A stretch of DNA of 64,000 nucleotides from contig NZ_JBFABG010000005.1 of NCBI RefSeq assembly GCF_040640215.1, positions 310,001 through 374,000 of the forward strand. The letters are read 5' to 3'. The first letter of the stretch is position 1. Every line of letters begins with the position of its first letter. This stretch comes from Actinosynnema sp040640215 (GTDB lineage: Bacteria; Actinomycetota; Actinomycetes; Mycobacteriales; Pseudonocardiaceae). A program made the position numbers and the translations under genes. Below the pieces are notes generated by a model, which saw only the letters and a list, made by a program, of their open reading frames with translations, did no database searches and was not told the DNA's origin. Below, piece after piece: positions 34,031-42,925 of the stretch.

Positions 34031-34555
34031 TCAGGGGCGCGGGGTGAGCACGGCCACTTCGGTGACCTTCTCCAGGAACTCCGGCGTCGCCGCGCCCTTG
34101 ACGTTCTCGGCTTCGGCCACCACGACCGTCGTGTCGAGCATCGTCGAGTCGTAGTGGTGGGCGGTGAAGGTGATGTCGCTCATCAGCAGGAGCCGCGCGG
34201 ACAGCGGCGTGATGTCACCGGTCCCGTGGATGTCCTCGACCCGCTTGAACTCGGTGGCCACGTCCCGCTGCTCGAACTCCACCCACGCCACCGACACCGC
34301 GACCAGCGACCCCTTGTCGTCGGCCAGGGTGAACAGCATCCGGCTCAGCGACCGGCACGGCGCGGCGGCCAGCAGGTCGCGCACCTGCCCGAAGGAGTTG
34401 GCCACGCAGTCGCGGTCGTCGCGGGTCGTCCGGTCGACGACCGCCAGGCCCAGGCCGCGCCACGCCTCGTCGTCGGGTTGACCGCCGACGGTGCCGGCAC
34501 CCACCGCGACCGCGCCCGCCAGCGCCGCCGCCGCGACCACACCCCCGACGCCCAC
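34031..34555 (-). CDS. Hypothetical membrane-anchored or exported protein
   Basis: 174 residues beginning with a hydrophobic segment (VGGVVAAAALAGAVAVGAGTVGG) that acts as a signal anchor or uncleaved signal. The rest (CVANSFGQVRDLLAAAPCRSL, LVAVSVAWVEFEQ, HHYDSTMLDTTVVVAEAENV) matches no family I know by name. Two cysteines could form a disulfide outside the cell. Conserved-hypothetical proteins of this shape occur in Pseudonocardiales. GTG start at 34555 with AAGGAG six bases upstream, a strong site, so the gene is likely real. Confidence 0.7.
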   Translation of the reverse strand: MGVGGVVAAAALAGAVAVGAGTVGGQPDDEAWRGLGLAVVDRTTRDDRDCVANSFGQVRDLLAAAPCRSLSRMLFTLADDKGSLVAVSVAWVEFEQRDVATEFKRVEDIHGTGDITPLSARLLLMSDITFTAHHYDSTMLDTTVVVAEAENVKGAATPEFLEKVTEVAVLTPRP

Positions 34556-34591
34556 GAGCGTCTCCTTCCCGCCACCACCACATTTCCCGCG

Positions 34592-35527
34592 TCACGGCCC
34601 GCTCAAACCGACCACGTCGGCCGCGCAGCCCCACGACAGTGTCACACCCGCGCCGCCGTGCCCGTAGCAACTGATCACAGCCCTGCCGGAGTGCCGGACC
34701 CGGTCGAGCCGCACGGCCGGCCGGGAGGGGCGCAGCCCGACCGCCCGCGACACGACCGGCGCGTCCCGCAGCTCCGGCACCAGCGCCACCGCGCGGTCCA
34801 GCACGGCCCGCTCCACCTCGACGTCGAGGCCGGTGGCGGTCGCGCCCCGGTCGGCGGTGCCGCCGCACACCACGTCGTGGCCGCGCGGGATCACGTAGGT
34901 CATGCCCGCCGGGTTGTCGTCGTCCACCACCCACCGGGTGAGGCCGGGGTTGGCCAGCCGCACCACCTGGCCGCGCACCGGCTCCAGCGTCGGGTCGCCC
35001 AGCAGCGCACCGGAGCGCAGCCCGGCCGCGACGACGACCACCGGCTGCGGCAGGTCGCCCAGCCGGGTCACGTGCGCCCGCCGGACCGCCACCCCGGCCG
35101 CCGCGCAGCTCTCGGCGAGCCACGCCAGGTAGGCCGCCGTGTCGACCACGGGCAGCGTGCAGACCACCCCTGACGTGACGCCCGGTGGCAGCTCCCCGGC
35201 CGTCGCGGGGCGGCAGTCGGGCACGACGGCCGTCCACGACAGGTCGGGGTCGGCGTGCCGGTGCAGGACGACCCCCTCCCGCCGCCACACACCGGTCCCC
35301 GGCAGCGCCGCGAGCTCGGCGAACCGCGCCAGCGAGACCCGGGCCCACCGCAGCACGGCGTCGGCCGGCGCGGCCAGGTACGGGAACCACAGGCCGCCCG
35401 CCACCGCCGACACCGTGTCGCCCGGAGCCAGGTCGGCCACCACCTCCACCCGGTGCCCCGCCTCGGCCAACCGCAGCGCGCAGGTCAACCCGATCACCCC
35501 GCCGCCGACCACCGCGATGTCGCCCAT
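34592..35527 (-). CDS. FAD-dependent D-amino-acid-oxidase-like oxidoreductase
   Basis: 311 residues. N-terminal dinucleotide motif VGGGVIGLTCALRLAEAGHRVEV, DAAO-type substrate region VRGQVVRLANPG and TYVIPRGHDVVCGGTAD, and the closing CYGHGGAGVTLSWGCA. It would oxidise D-amino acids (or glycine-like amines) to imino acids with H2O2. Family length is 310-350, so complete. The ATG at 35527 begins MGDIAVVGGG. The hypothetical gene follows 36 nt downstream and may share its transcript. Confidence 0.92.
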   Translation of the reverse strand: MGDIAVVGGGVIGLTCALRLAEAGHRVEVVADLAPGDTVSAVAGGLWFPYLAAPADAVLRWARVSLARFAELAALPGTGVWRREGVVLHRHADPDLSWTAVVPDCRPATAGELPPGVTSGVVCTLPVVDTAAYLAWLAESCAAAGVAVRRAHVTRLGDLPQPVVVVAAGLRSGALLGDPTLEPVRGQVVRLANPGLTRWVVDDDNPAGMTYVIPRGHDVVCGGTADRGATATGLDVEVERAVLDRAVALVPELRDAPVVSRAVGLRPSRPAVRLDRVRHSGRAVISCYGHGGAGVTLSWGCAADVVGLSGP

Positions 35528-35836
35528 GTGACCGTCGTACCAGCCTCCCCCGCCACCCAGGTTCCGCCGAACGCCGGGTTGTGACCCACCCCGCCGGGCT
35601 GCTTCCATGAAGTTTCCGATAGATCACTTCTGGCGGCGCAAACCAGCGGACCCCGCTGGGGGCCAGTGAGCGAGAACCCCGGAGGTTCGAGCGCTGCCCA
35701 GGAGAACCCCTCTCCGGCACCACGGCACCGCCCGTCGCGGCCCTGACACCGCCACGGGTGGTCGGACCTCGCCGAGAACACGACCACTGGCGGTCTCCGT
35801 CCCTGCGGAAACGGGCCGCCGAGAAGGAGTCGGGAC

Positions 35837-36895
35837 ATGATTCGTCGGCTTGCACGACTGCTGGCCGCCGGCGCGGCGGTGCTGCTCACCGCGTCGCTCA
35901 CCACCGGAGCGGGCGCGGCGGCACCCGCCGCCGAGGAGACCTGCCCGGTGAAGTCCAAGCCCGCCGGCAAGGTGCTGCACGGGTACTGGGAGAACTGGGA
36001 CGGCGCGAAGAACGGCGTGCACCCGCCGCTGGGCTGGATCCCCATCACCGACCAGCGCATCCGGGACAACGGGTACAACGTCATCAACGCCGCGTTCCCG
36101 GTGATCCGCTCGGACGGCACGGTGCTGTGGGAAGACGGCATGGACGCCACGGTCAAGGTCGCCACGCCGGCCGAGATGTGCGCGGCCAAGGCCGCGGGTC
36201 TGACCATCCTGATGTCGATCGGCGGCGCGACCGCCGGCATCGACCTCAACTCCAGGGCGGTGGCGGACAAGTTCGTCGACACCGTGGTGCCGATCCTCCA
36301 GAAGTACAACTTCGACGGCATCGACATCGACGTCGAGACCGGTCTGGTGGGCGGCGGCAACATCAACACCCTGTCCGCCTCGCAGGCCAACCTGATCCGG
36401 ATCATCGACGGCGTGCTGGCGCGGATGCCGGCCAACTTCGGTCTGACCATGGCCCCGGAGACGGCGTACGTGACCGGTGGCAGCGTGGTCTACGGCTCCA
36501 TCTGGGGCGCGTACCTGCCGATCATCAAGAAGTACGCGGACAACGGTCGGCTGTGGTGGCTGAACATGCAGTACTACAACGGCAGCATGTACGGCTGCAA
36601 CGGCGACTCGTACCAGGCGGGCACCGTCCAGGGCTTCACCGCGCAGACCAACTGCCTGAACAAGGGGCTGGTCATCCAGGGCACCACGATCAAGGTGCCG
36701 TTCGACAAGCAGGTGCCGGGTCTGCCCGCCCAGCCGGGCGCGGGCGGCGGGTACATGTCCACCGGGCTGGTCTCCCAGGCGTGGAACGGCTACAACGGCC
36801 AGTTGAAGGGCCTGATGACCTGGTCGATCAACTGGGACGGCTCGCGCGGCTGGACGTTCGGCCGGAACGTGAAGTCGTTGCAGGGCCGCCGCTGA
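35837..36895 (+). CDS. Secreted GH18 chitinase
   Basis: 352 residues. A Sec signal (RRLARLLAAGAAVLLTASL, cleavage near GAGAAAPA) leads to one GH18 barrel with no carbohydrate-binding module. The catalytic motif FDGIDIDVE (DxxDxDxE) has the general-acid Glu. SIGGATAG, LTMAPETAY and WWLNMQYYNG are the other conserved strands. It hydrolyses chitin outside the cell. AAGGAG lies seven bases before the ATG. A GAAGT...ACTTC repeat near 35609-35630 is the only symmetry seen upstream. No DasR-type box (direct TGGTCTAGACCA form) is present. Confidence 0.96.
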   Translation: MIRRLARLLAAGAAVLLTASLTTGAGAAAPAAEETCPVKSKPAGKVLHGYWENWDGAKNGVHPPLGWIPITDQRIRDNGYNVINAAFPVIRSDGTVLWEDGMDATVKVATPAEMCAAKAAGLTILMSIGGATAGIDLNSRAVADKFVDTVVPILQKYNFDGIDIDVETGLVGGGNINTLSASQANLIRIIDGVLARMPANFGLTMAPETAYVTGGSVVYGSIWGAYLPIIKKYADNGRLWWLNMQYYNGSMYGCNGDSYQAGTVQGFTAQTNCLNKGLVIQGTTIKVPFDKQVPGLPAQPGAGGGYMSTGLVSQAWNGYNGQLKGLMTWSINWDGSRGWTFGRNVKSLQGRR

Positions 36896-36974
36896 CCCCG
36901 GCCAGACCTGGCGCGTCGCCGGAGATTCGTCGTTACGGCGCAACGTGATCGGCCGTTCGGCGGCGTTCGGGCAC

Positions 36975-37025
36975 CGGCTCCTCCGGGAACCCCGTGGGTG
37001 AGAACCCACCCCCTCGGAGGAGCCG
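36975..37025 (+). promoter_or_regulatory. 5' leader fold burying the ribosome-binding site of the HNH lipoprotein gene
   Basis: CGGCTCCTCCG (36975-36985) pairs perfectly with CGGAGGAGCCG (37015-37025), which contains the Shine-Dalgarno GGAGGA and ends at the base before the ATG. Between them GTGGGT (36994-36999) and ACCCAC (37004-37009) form a second helix capped by a GAGA tetraloop (GNRA class). Folded, this would block initiation, so a thermometer, ligand- or protein-opened switch is possible. Confidence 0.6.
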
Positions 37026-37694
37026 ATGTCCCGGCGCGCGCTCGCCGTGCTGATCGCCGTTCTGCTGACCGGCTGCGGCACGTTCCCGGCGGCCACCGGG
37101 GGCTCCGGCGCGGAGAAGGTCCCCGCCGGCACCCCCGACGCCGCGACCGCCCGCCTCCGGCTCGGCGAGCTCCCGGTGGCCGACCCCGGCCGCATGGACG
37201 GCTACGTCCGGGACTGCGACCGGGGGGCGGCGTGCGTGTTCGGGCAGCCCTGGTTCGACGTGGACGGTGACGGCTGCGACCAGCGCAGCCAGGTGCTGGC
37301 GCGCGACCTGGTGGACGCCAAGCGCAAGGACGGGCGCTGCGCGGTCACCTCCGGCACCCTCTACGACCCCTACACCGGCGAGACGGTGACCAGCGTCTCC
37401 AAGATCCAGATCGATCACGTCGTGCCGCTGGCCGAGATGTGGCGCAGCGGCGCGGCCGGCTGGACGGTCGACCGCCGCACGGCCGCCGCGAACGACCTGC
37501 GCAACCTCATCGCCGTGCAGGGCAAGGCGAACCAGTCCAAAGGGGACAAGACGCCGGACGAGTGGATGCCGCCGAGCGCGGGTTACTCCTGCGCGTACGC
37601 CCGGATCTACGTCGGCGTCAAGGCCGAACTCGGGCTGACCGTCAGCCCACCGGAGCGCACCGCGCTGGAGCGGACCCTGGCACCCTGTCCGTGA
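37026..37694 (+). CDS. Lipoprotein with HNH endonuclease domain (DUF1524 type)
   Basis: 222 residues. Signal ending LLTGC, so a membrane-anchored extracellular lipoprotein. The nuclease core is IQIDHVVPLAEMWRSGA, followed by NDLRNLIAVQGKANQSKGDKTPDEW (His, Asn and second His/metal positions of HNH enzymes in the GmrSD C-terminal class). The pattern DPYTGETVTS before it is typical of secreted actinobacterial DUF1524 nucleases. Roles could be nutrient DNA digestion or competitor DNA damage. The upstream RNA fold at 36975-37025 may control translation. Confidence 0.9.
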   Translation: MSRRALAVLIAVLLTGCGTFPAATGGSGAEKVPAGTPDAATARLRLGELPVADPGRMDGYVRDCDRGAACVFGQPWFDVDGDGCDQRSQVLARDLVDAKRKDGRCAVTSGTLYDPYTGETVTSVSKIQIDHVVPLAEMWRSGAAGWTVDRRTAAANDLRNLIAVQGKANQSKGDKTPDEWMPPSAGYSCAYARIYVGVKAELGLTVSPPERTALERTLAPCP

Positions 37695-37716
37695 GCCGCC
37701 GCACCGGTGGCGAGGG

Positions 37717-38362
37717 GTGGACGTGCCGGGGGTCCGCGCGGTCCAGGAGGCGTTGCGCGAGGCGGGAACGCTGTCCCCGCAGGGCCGGGTGACCCGGGTC
37801 GAGGACGTCGGGCAGGTGGGCCCCGGTCTGGCCGCCGACGTGCGACGATGAGCGTGTCCACCCCTGCCGCGTAGTACTGCGGCGACGCCGGATTGTTGCT
37901 GGAAGACTTGGGCGACAACGGTTTCGTCCGGCAGCTCGACGGCTGCACCGCCGAGGAGGTCGAACTCGTCGTGCGCGAGGTGGCGACGCCGCACGCCGAG
38001 AGCCGCGCGGGTGGCTGCGCCGTCCTGCCGAGTCGGCGCTGGGCGAGGTCCCTGGAGTGGTCGCGGCCCGGTTCGACCGGATCGCCGACGCGCTCGACAC
38101 CGCCGACGCCACCGCTGTGCACGGCGACTTCCACAGCCAGAACGTCCACCCGGGACCGACCCGCCCCGCGCTGCTCGACTTCCAGTTCGCCCAGCGCGCG
38201 TCGGGGACGCTCGACCTGGCCAGTTGGAACTTCGGTATCCCGCCGGCGACGCACCTGCGGGCGATGAAGGCCCAGGGCCGGGACCGGCCGACCGGCCTGC
38301 CGATCCTGGCGCGGTGCCTGGCGGCGGTCGAGGACCGGGACGCGCTCGCCCTGGTCCGGTGA
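37717..38362 (+). pseudogene. Remnant of an APH-family phosphotransferase
   Basis: Three pieces of one aminoglycoside-phosphotransferase-like protein. A GTG at 37717 gives 44 residues (VRAVQEALREAGTLSP, VTRVEDVGQVGPGLAADVRR) ending in TGA at 37849. A second frame from about 37890 reads LLEDLGDNGFVRQLDG and EEVELVVREVATPHA. A third from about 38057 carries the catalytic loop AVHGDFHSQNV and LLDFQFAQRASG to a stop at 38362. The nucleotide-binding N-lobe is mostly missing and two frame breaks are needed, so the gene is dead. Confidence 0.8.
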
Positions 38363-38367
38363 GACCG

Positions 38368-38398
38368 GGCCGGGCCGGTCGTGGGAGCCGGCCCGGCC
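38368..38398. terminator. Bidirectional hairpin between the APH relic and the amidohydrolase
   Basis: GGCCGGGCCGG (38368-38378) / CCGGCCCGGCC (38388-38398), 9-nt loop, lying 7 nt past the amidohydrolase stop on the minus strand. Confidence 0.75.
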
Positions 38399-38405
38399 AC
38401 GGCGC

Positions 38406-40040
38406 TCAGGAGCGCCGGTACACCTGACGCCCGGCGAACCAGGTCTCGGTCACCGCCGTGGTGTACAGCTCCTCGACGGGCGTCCGGAAGGGGTCGCGGT
38501 CCAGCACCACGAAGTCGGCGGACTTGCCCGGGGTCAGCGACCCGGTGACGTCGTCCACCCCCATGGCGCGCGCACCGGACAGCGTGAACGCCTCGACGGC
38601 CTCGGCGAGCGTGATGGCCTGCTCCGGCCACAGCGCGCCGGGGTGCGCACCCGCCGGGTCCCGGCGGGTGACCAGGCCCTGGATGCCCTCCCAGGCGTTG
38701 GGCGACTCGCTGACCGGCCAGTCCGACCCGCCCGCGACCAGCGCGCCGCTGTCGAGCAGCGCGCGGTTGGGCTGCATCCGGGACGCGCGCTCGGCGGGCA
38801 GCACGTTCGCGATCGCCGACGGGATCACGCCCGGCACCCACAGGAACGGCGAGATGTCGGCGGCCACGCCCAGCGCGCCGAACCGCGCCAGGTCGTCGGG
38901 GTGCACGAACTGCCCGTGCGCCACCTGGAACCGCGTGCCGGTGTGGCCCTCGCCGCGCAGCTTCTCCACCGCGTCCAGCGTCGCGCGCACCGCCGCGTCA
39001 CCGGTGCAGTGGACCTTGGCCGACAGCCCGGCGTCCGCCGCCGCGCGCAACCACCCCTCCAGCTCGGCGGGCGGCATGGTCGGCGCGCCGTGGAAGCACG
39101 CGCCGTGCACCTCGTCGGGGAGGTAGGGCTCCAGGAACGCGGCCGTGCGGGTGGGCGGGACGCCGTCGAGGAAGATCTTCACGAAGTCCGGGCGGTGGTG
39201 CTCGCCCCGGTAGCGCTCCCCCACCTCCAGCAGGGCCGACCCGATCGGGTCGAAACCGAAGATCGGGTCGTTGATCAGCAGCGACGAGACGACCCAGGCC
39301 CCCAGTTCGCCCGCGTCGTCCAGGGACTTGAGGGCGTTGAGGATGTCGACCGAGACCCCGGCGTCCTGGAACGCGGTGATGCCGTAGGAGTGCAGGACGC
39401 CGATCGCGTGCCGGGAAGCACTCGCGTGCTGCTCCTCGGTCAGCGTGCTGGTCTCCCGCACCGCCCGCTCGACCTGCACGCCCGCCGCTTCCAGCAGCAC
39501 GCCGGTGGGCGCTCCGCCGGCCGGGTCGCGGACGATCACGCCGCCGGCCGGGTCCGGGGTCGAGGCGGTCACCCCGGCCAGTTCCAGCGCCCGGCTGCTG
39601 ACCCACCGGTTGTGCCTGCTGTCGTCGGTGAGCATGACCGGCCGGCCGCCCGCCGCCTCGTCCAGCGCGTGCCGGGCGGATTCCCGCGACAGCGCGTCGA
39701 CCAGGGTCGACGCCCACGCGCCGCCCACCACCCACTCGTCCGGACCGAGGTCGCGCGACCAGGCCCGGACGGCGTCCAGGATCGCCTCGACACCGTGGTC
39801 GCCGCCGAAGGTGAGCTCGAACAGCGCGGCGCGGCCGGCCAGCGCGTGGTGGTTGTGCACGTCCACCAGGCCGGGCATGACGAACGCGCCGCCCAGGTCG
39901 CGGACCTCGGTGTCCGGGCCGGGCTCGACCTCGTCGAGCGCGACCACCCGGCCGCCCTCGACGGCCAACGCCGTCGCACGGGGGCGCGCGTGGTCGACCG
40001 TGTGGACCGTCGCGTTGGTGAGGATCAGATCGGCTGCCAA
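38406..40040 (-). CDS. Amidohydrolase, YtcJ-like (Amidohydro_3)
   Basis: 544 residues. Metal-binding HxH in GLVDVHNHHALAG, further ligands in KVHCTGDAAVRATLDA and AHGQFVHPDD, and the C-terminal GGSDWPVSE, then the closing strand LTPGKSADFVVLDRDPF. YtcJ-type enzymes hydrolyse amides or N-acyl amino compounds in the cytoplasm. Start: a TTG at 40040 (LAADLILTNATVHTVD), with GGGAG somewhat far upstream; no better in-frame start exists. It lies 312 nt behind the aminotransferase genes on the same strand and may be part of that unit. Confidence 0.88.
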   Translation of the reverse strand: MAADLILTNATVHTVDHARPRATALAVEGGRVVALDEVEPGPDTEVRDLGGAFVMPGLVDVHNHHALAGRAALFELTFGGDHGVEAILDAVRAWSRDLGPDEWVVGGAWASTLVDALSRESARHALDEAAGGRPVMLTDDSRHNRWVSSRALELAGVTASTPDPAGGVIVRDPAGGAPTGVLLEAAGVQVERAVRETSTLTEEQHASASRHAIGVLHSYGITAFQDAGVSVDILNALKSLDDAGELGAWVVSSLLINDPIFGFDPIGSALLEVGERYRGEHHRPDFVKIFLDGVPPTRTAAFLEPYLPDEVHGACFHGAPTMPPAELEGWLRAAADAGLSAKVHCTGDAAVRATLDAVEKLRGEGHTGTRFQVAHGQFVHPDDLARFGALGVAADISPFLWVPGVIPSAIANVLPAERASRMQPNRALLDSGALVAGGSDWPVSESPNAWEGIQGLVTRRDPAGAHPGALWPEQAITLAEAVEAFTLSGARAMGVDDVTGSLTPGKSADFVVLDRDPFRTPVEELYTTAVTETWFAGRQVYRRS

Positions 40041-40177
40041 GGTACGGGCACTCCCGGTCGGGTCGTGGCGGTGCCGTGTGCGGCGGCACCGGGCAGCCGT
40101 CCACGCCCGCCTGGGGGCGGAAAGGCGGGGCTCGGACCCGGGACGCGGCTCCTCACCCTGACCCCGGCAGTCTTGGC

Positions 40178-40195
40178 CCGCCGGGGTCCCGGCGG
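40178..40195. terminator. Small hairpin in the 40.04-40.35 kb gap
   Basis: CCGCCGGG-GT-CCCGGCGG within a 312-nt gap that holds no gene. It could end the aminotransferase transcript before the amidohydrolase gene. Confidence 0.45.
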
Positions 40196-40352
40196 AACGG
40201 CCCCACCGGGGACCGTGCGGCACCGGACAAGAAGGATGCACTGACGACCAACCGGGCGCTACCGGAACCCGCACCTCCCGCAATGCGCCCGCGCGGCGGC
40301 CTCCGCTGTCGATCGGTCGGTGGACCCGTCGCGGACGGACCCCTCCGCCGGG

Positions 40353-41642
40353 TCAGCCCAGCACGCGGTGGAGGGCGGTGGCGCAGCGGGCGGCCAGCTC
40401 GTCGAGCTGACCGGCGTCGATCACCAGGGGCGGCCCGAACAGCAGCAGGTCCCCGTCCCGGCCGTCCGCGCAGCCCGTGGAGTGGTAGAGCAGCAGGCCG
40501 TCGTCCTTCGCCGCCGCCACCACGCGCTCGGCGACGCGGTCCGCGCGGTCGAAGGGCCGCCGGGTCTCGCGGTCCGCGACCAGCTCCACCGCCCGCAGCA
40601 GGCCGAGCCCCCGGACGTCCCCCACCGCCGGGTGGTCGCCCAGGTGGTGGCGCAGCGCGGCGTCGAGCTCGGCACCGCCCTCGGCCGCGCGCGCGACGAG
40701 GTTCCGCTCGGTCAGCACCTTCAGCACCGCCGACCCGGCCGCCGCGCCCACGGGGTGGTGGGAGTACGTGAAACCGTGGGTGAAGCCGGCGAGGGTGTCG
40801 TGCACCGCGCCGGAGCACACGGCCAGCCCCAGCGGCCAGTAGCCGGCCGCCGCGCCCTTCGCCGCGACGAGCAGGTCCGGTCGCAGGTCCCAGTGCTCCG
40901 AGGCGAACCACGCGCCGGTGCGGCCGAAGCCGGTCATCACCTCGTCCGCGATCAGCAGCACGCCCCGGCGGCGGCACACCTCGGCGACGGCGGGCCAGTA
41001 CCCGTCGTCGGGCACGCACGCGCCGAGCGCCGCGCCGGCGACGGGTTCGGCGATGAACGCCGCCACGTCGTCGTCGATCAGCCGGTTCAACTGCGCGGCG
41101 TGCCACCGGCCGCAGCCGTGCGGGTGGGTCGGCGCGGGGCACCGGTACTCGTAGGGGGCGGTGGTGCGCCGCGCCGACCCGAGCCACGGCAGGTACGGCG
41201 CGCGCAACCCGGCGCGGCCCGACACGTCGAGCGCGCCCCTGCTGTTGCCGTGGTAGGCCCCGTCCCGGCCGATCACGACGTGCCGGTCCTCGCCCCGCGC
41301 CAGGTGGTAGGCGCGGGCCATCTTCAGCGCGGTCTCCACGGCCTCGCTGCCGCCGGAGACCGGGTAGATCCGGGGGTCGTCGACCGGCAGCAGCGGGGCG
41401 AGCTCGTCGGCGTAGGCGTCGAGCGCTTCGCTGCGGAACGCGGTCGCGTGCACGTAGGCGACCGCTTCCGCCTGACGCGCGATCGCGGCCACCACCTCGG
41501 TCACGCCGTGGCCCAGGGAGGTGACCACCGCGCCGCCGGACCCGTCGAGGTAGCGGCGGCCCTCGGTGTCGAAGACCACCGCCCCCTCGCCGCGCGCGAC
41601 CACCGGCAGGTCCCGCCCGCGCGCGAAGACGTGGTCGCTCAC
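40353..41642 (-). CDS. Class III (omega) aminotransferase, copy 2
   Basis: 429 residues, PLP fold type I. Conserved features: YLDGSGGAVVTSLGHG, SGGSEAVETALKMARAY, YHGNSRGALDVSG, the Asp in LLIADEVMTGFGRTG that holds the PLP pyridine, and the Schiff-base Lys in LLVAAKGAAAGYWPLG. Closest in style to the BioA-like / taurine-, beta-alanine- or putrescine-aminotransferase group. GTG start at 41642 overlaps the preceding aminotransferase stop (GTGA), so the two are translated together. Confidence 0.9.
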   Translation of the reverse strand: MSDHVFARGRDLPVVARGEGAVVFDTEGRRYLDGSGGAVVTSLGHGVTEVVAAIARQAEAVAYVHATAFRSEALDAYADELAPLLPVDDPRIYPVSGGSEAVETALKMARAYHLARGEDRHVVIGRDGAYHGNSRGALDVSGRAGLRAPYLPWLGSARRTTAPYEYRCPAPTHPHGCGRWHAAQLNRLIDDDVAAFIAEPVAGAALGACVPDDGYWPAVAEVCRRRGVLLIADEVMTGFGRTGAWFASEHWDLRPDLLVAAKGAAAGYWPLGLAVCSGAVHDTLAGFTHGFTYSHHPVGAAAGSAVLKVLTERNLVARAAEGGAELDAALRHHLGDHPAVGDVRGLGLLRAVELVADRETRRPFDRADRVAERVVAAAKDDGLLLYHSTGCADGRDGDLLLFGPPLVIDAGQLDELAARCATALHRVLG

Positions 41643-42925
41643 CCGGCGTCCGCGACTTCGCCCACGGCCTCGGCGAACAGCCGCAGCGCGGTGTCCGCCT
41701 CCTGCTCGGCCACCACCAGCGGCGGCGACATCCGGATGCTGCTCTCGCCGCACTCCAGCACCAGCAGACCTCGTTCGAACGCCTTGCGCTGCACGGCTTC
41801 CGCGTGCTCGGCGGTGTCGAACTCGATGCCGATCATGAGCCCGACGCCGCGCACGTCGGTGACCAGACCGGGATGCCGCGCGCGGAGCGTCCCGAGTCCG
41901 GCCAGGAGGTGGTCGCCGATCCTGGTCGCGTTGGCGAGCAGGCCCTCTTCGCGGATGGTCTCCAGCGTGGCCAGGCCCGCCGCGCACGGCACCGGGCTGC
42001 CGCCGTAGGTCGAGCCGTGCGCGCCCGCGCCCCACCGCTCCATCAGCTCGGCACGCGCCATGAACGCGCCCAGCGGCAGGCCCGAGGCCAGTCCCTTCGC
42101 GCTGATCAGCACGTCCGGCCGCACGCCGGTGTGCTCGACCGCCCACATCCTGCCGGTGCGCCCCGCGCCGGACTGCACCTCGTCGGCCACCAGCAGGATG
42201 CCGTGCCGGTCGCACAGCTCCCGCAGCCGGGCCAGCCAGCCGGGCGGCGGCACGACGTACCCGCCCTCGCCCTGCACCGGCTCCACGAACACCGCCGCCA
42301 CCTCGTCGGCCGGCACCTGGTAGCGGAACAGCACGTTCTCGATGTGCTCGAACGTCTCGTCGGTGCCGTACGGCGCGTGCAGCACGCCGGGCAGCAGCGG
42401 ACCGAACCCCTTGTGGTACTTGGCCTTCGACGCGGTGAGCGTGACCGCGCCGTAGCTGCGGCCGTGGAACGCGCCGAAGAAGCTGATCACGTACGGCCGG
42501 CCGGTGGCGTAGCGGGCGAGCTTGAGCGCGCCCTCCACCGCCTCCGCGCCGGAGTTGGTCAGGAACACCCGCACCGGGCCGTCGATCGGCGCGGTCTCCG
42601 CGAGCGCCTCGCACATCCGCGAGTAGATCGGCAGGTAGAAGTCGCTCGCCGAGTAGTGCAGCAGCTCGGCGCTCTGCCGCTGCACGGCCTCGACCACGCG
42701 CGGGTGGGCGTGACCGGTGGAGTTGACCGCGATGCCCGCGTTGAAGTCCAGGAACAGGTTGCCGTCGACGTCCTCGATCACGCAGCCCCGGCCCCGCTGC
42801 GGCACCAGCGGGTACGCCCGGGGCAGGGACCGGCTGGTCACCGCCAGGTCGCGCGCCAGGACCTCGCGGGCCAACGGGCCGGGGAGCTCGGTGCGCAGGT
42901 GCGGCACGGGGCGCGCGGCGGTCAT
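41639..42925 (-). CDS. Class III aminotransferase, copy 1 (GabT-like)
   Basis: 428 residues. GabT/ArgD features: DVDGNLFLDFNAGIAVNSTGH, LTNSGAEAVEGALKLARYATG, VEPVQGEGGYVVPP, LVADEVQSGAGRTGRMWA and the PLP Lys in ISAKGLASGLPLGA. It likely moves the omega-amino group of GABA, ornithine, lysine or a polyamine product to 2-oxoglutarate. The ATG overlaps the aldehyde dehydrogenase stop (ATGA), which provides the next oxidation step. Confidence 0.92.
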   Translation of the reverse strand: MTAARPVPHLRTELPGPLAREVLARDLAVTSRSLPRAYPLVPQRGRGCVIEDVDGNLFLDFNAGIAVNSTGHAHPRVVEAVQRQSAELLHYSASDFYLPIYSRMCEALAETAPIDGPVRVFLTNSGAEAVEGALKLARYATGRPYVISFFGAFHGRSYGAVTLTASKAKYHKGFGPLLPGVLHAPYGTDETFEHIENVLFRYQVPADEVAAVFVEPVQGEGGYVVPPPGWLARLRELCDRHGILLVADEVQSGAGRTGRMWAVEHTGVRPDVLISAKGLASGLPLGAFMARAELMERWGAGAHGSTYGGSPVPCAAGLATLETIREEGLLANATRIGDHLLAGLGTLRARHPGLVTDVRGVGLMIGIEFDTAEHAEAVQRKAFERGLLVLECGESSIRMSPPLVVAEQEADTALRLFAEAVGEVADAG

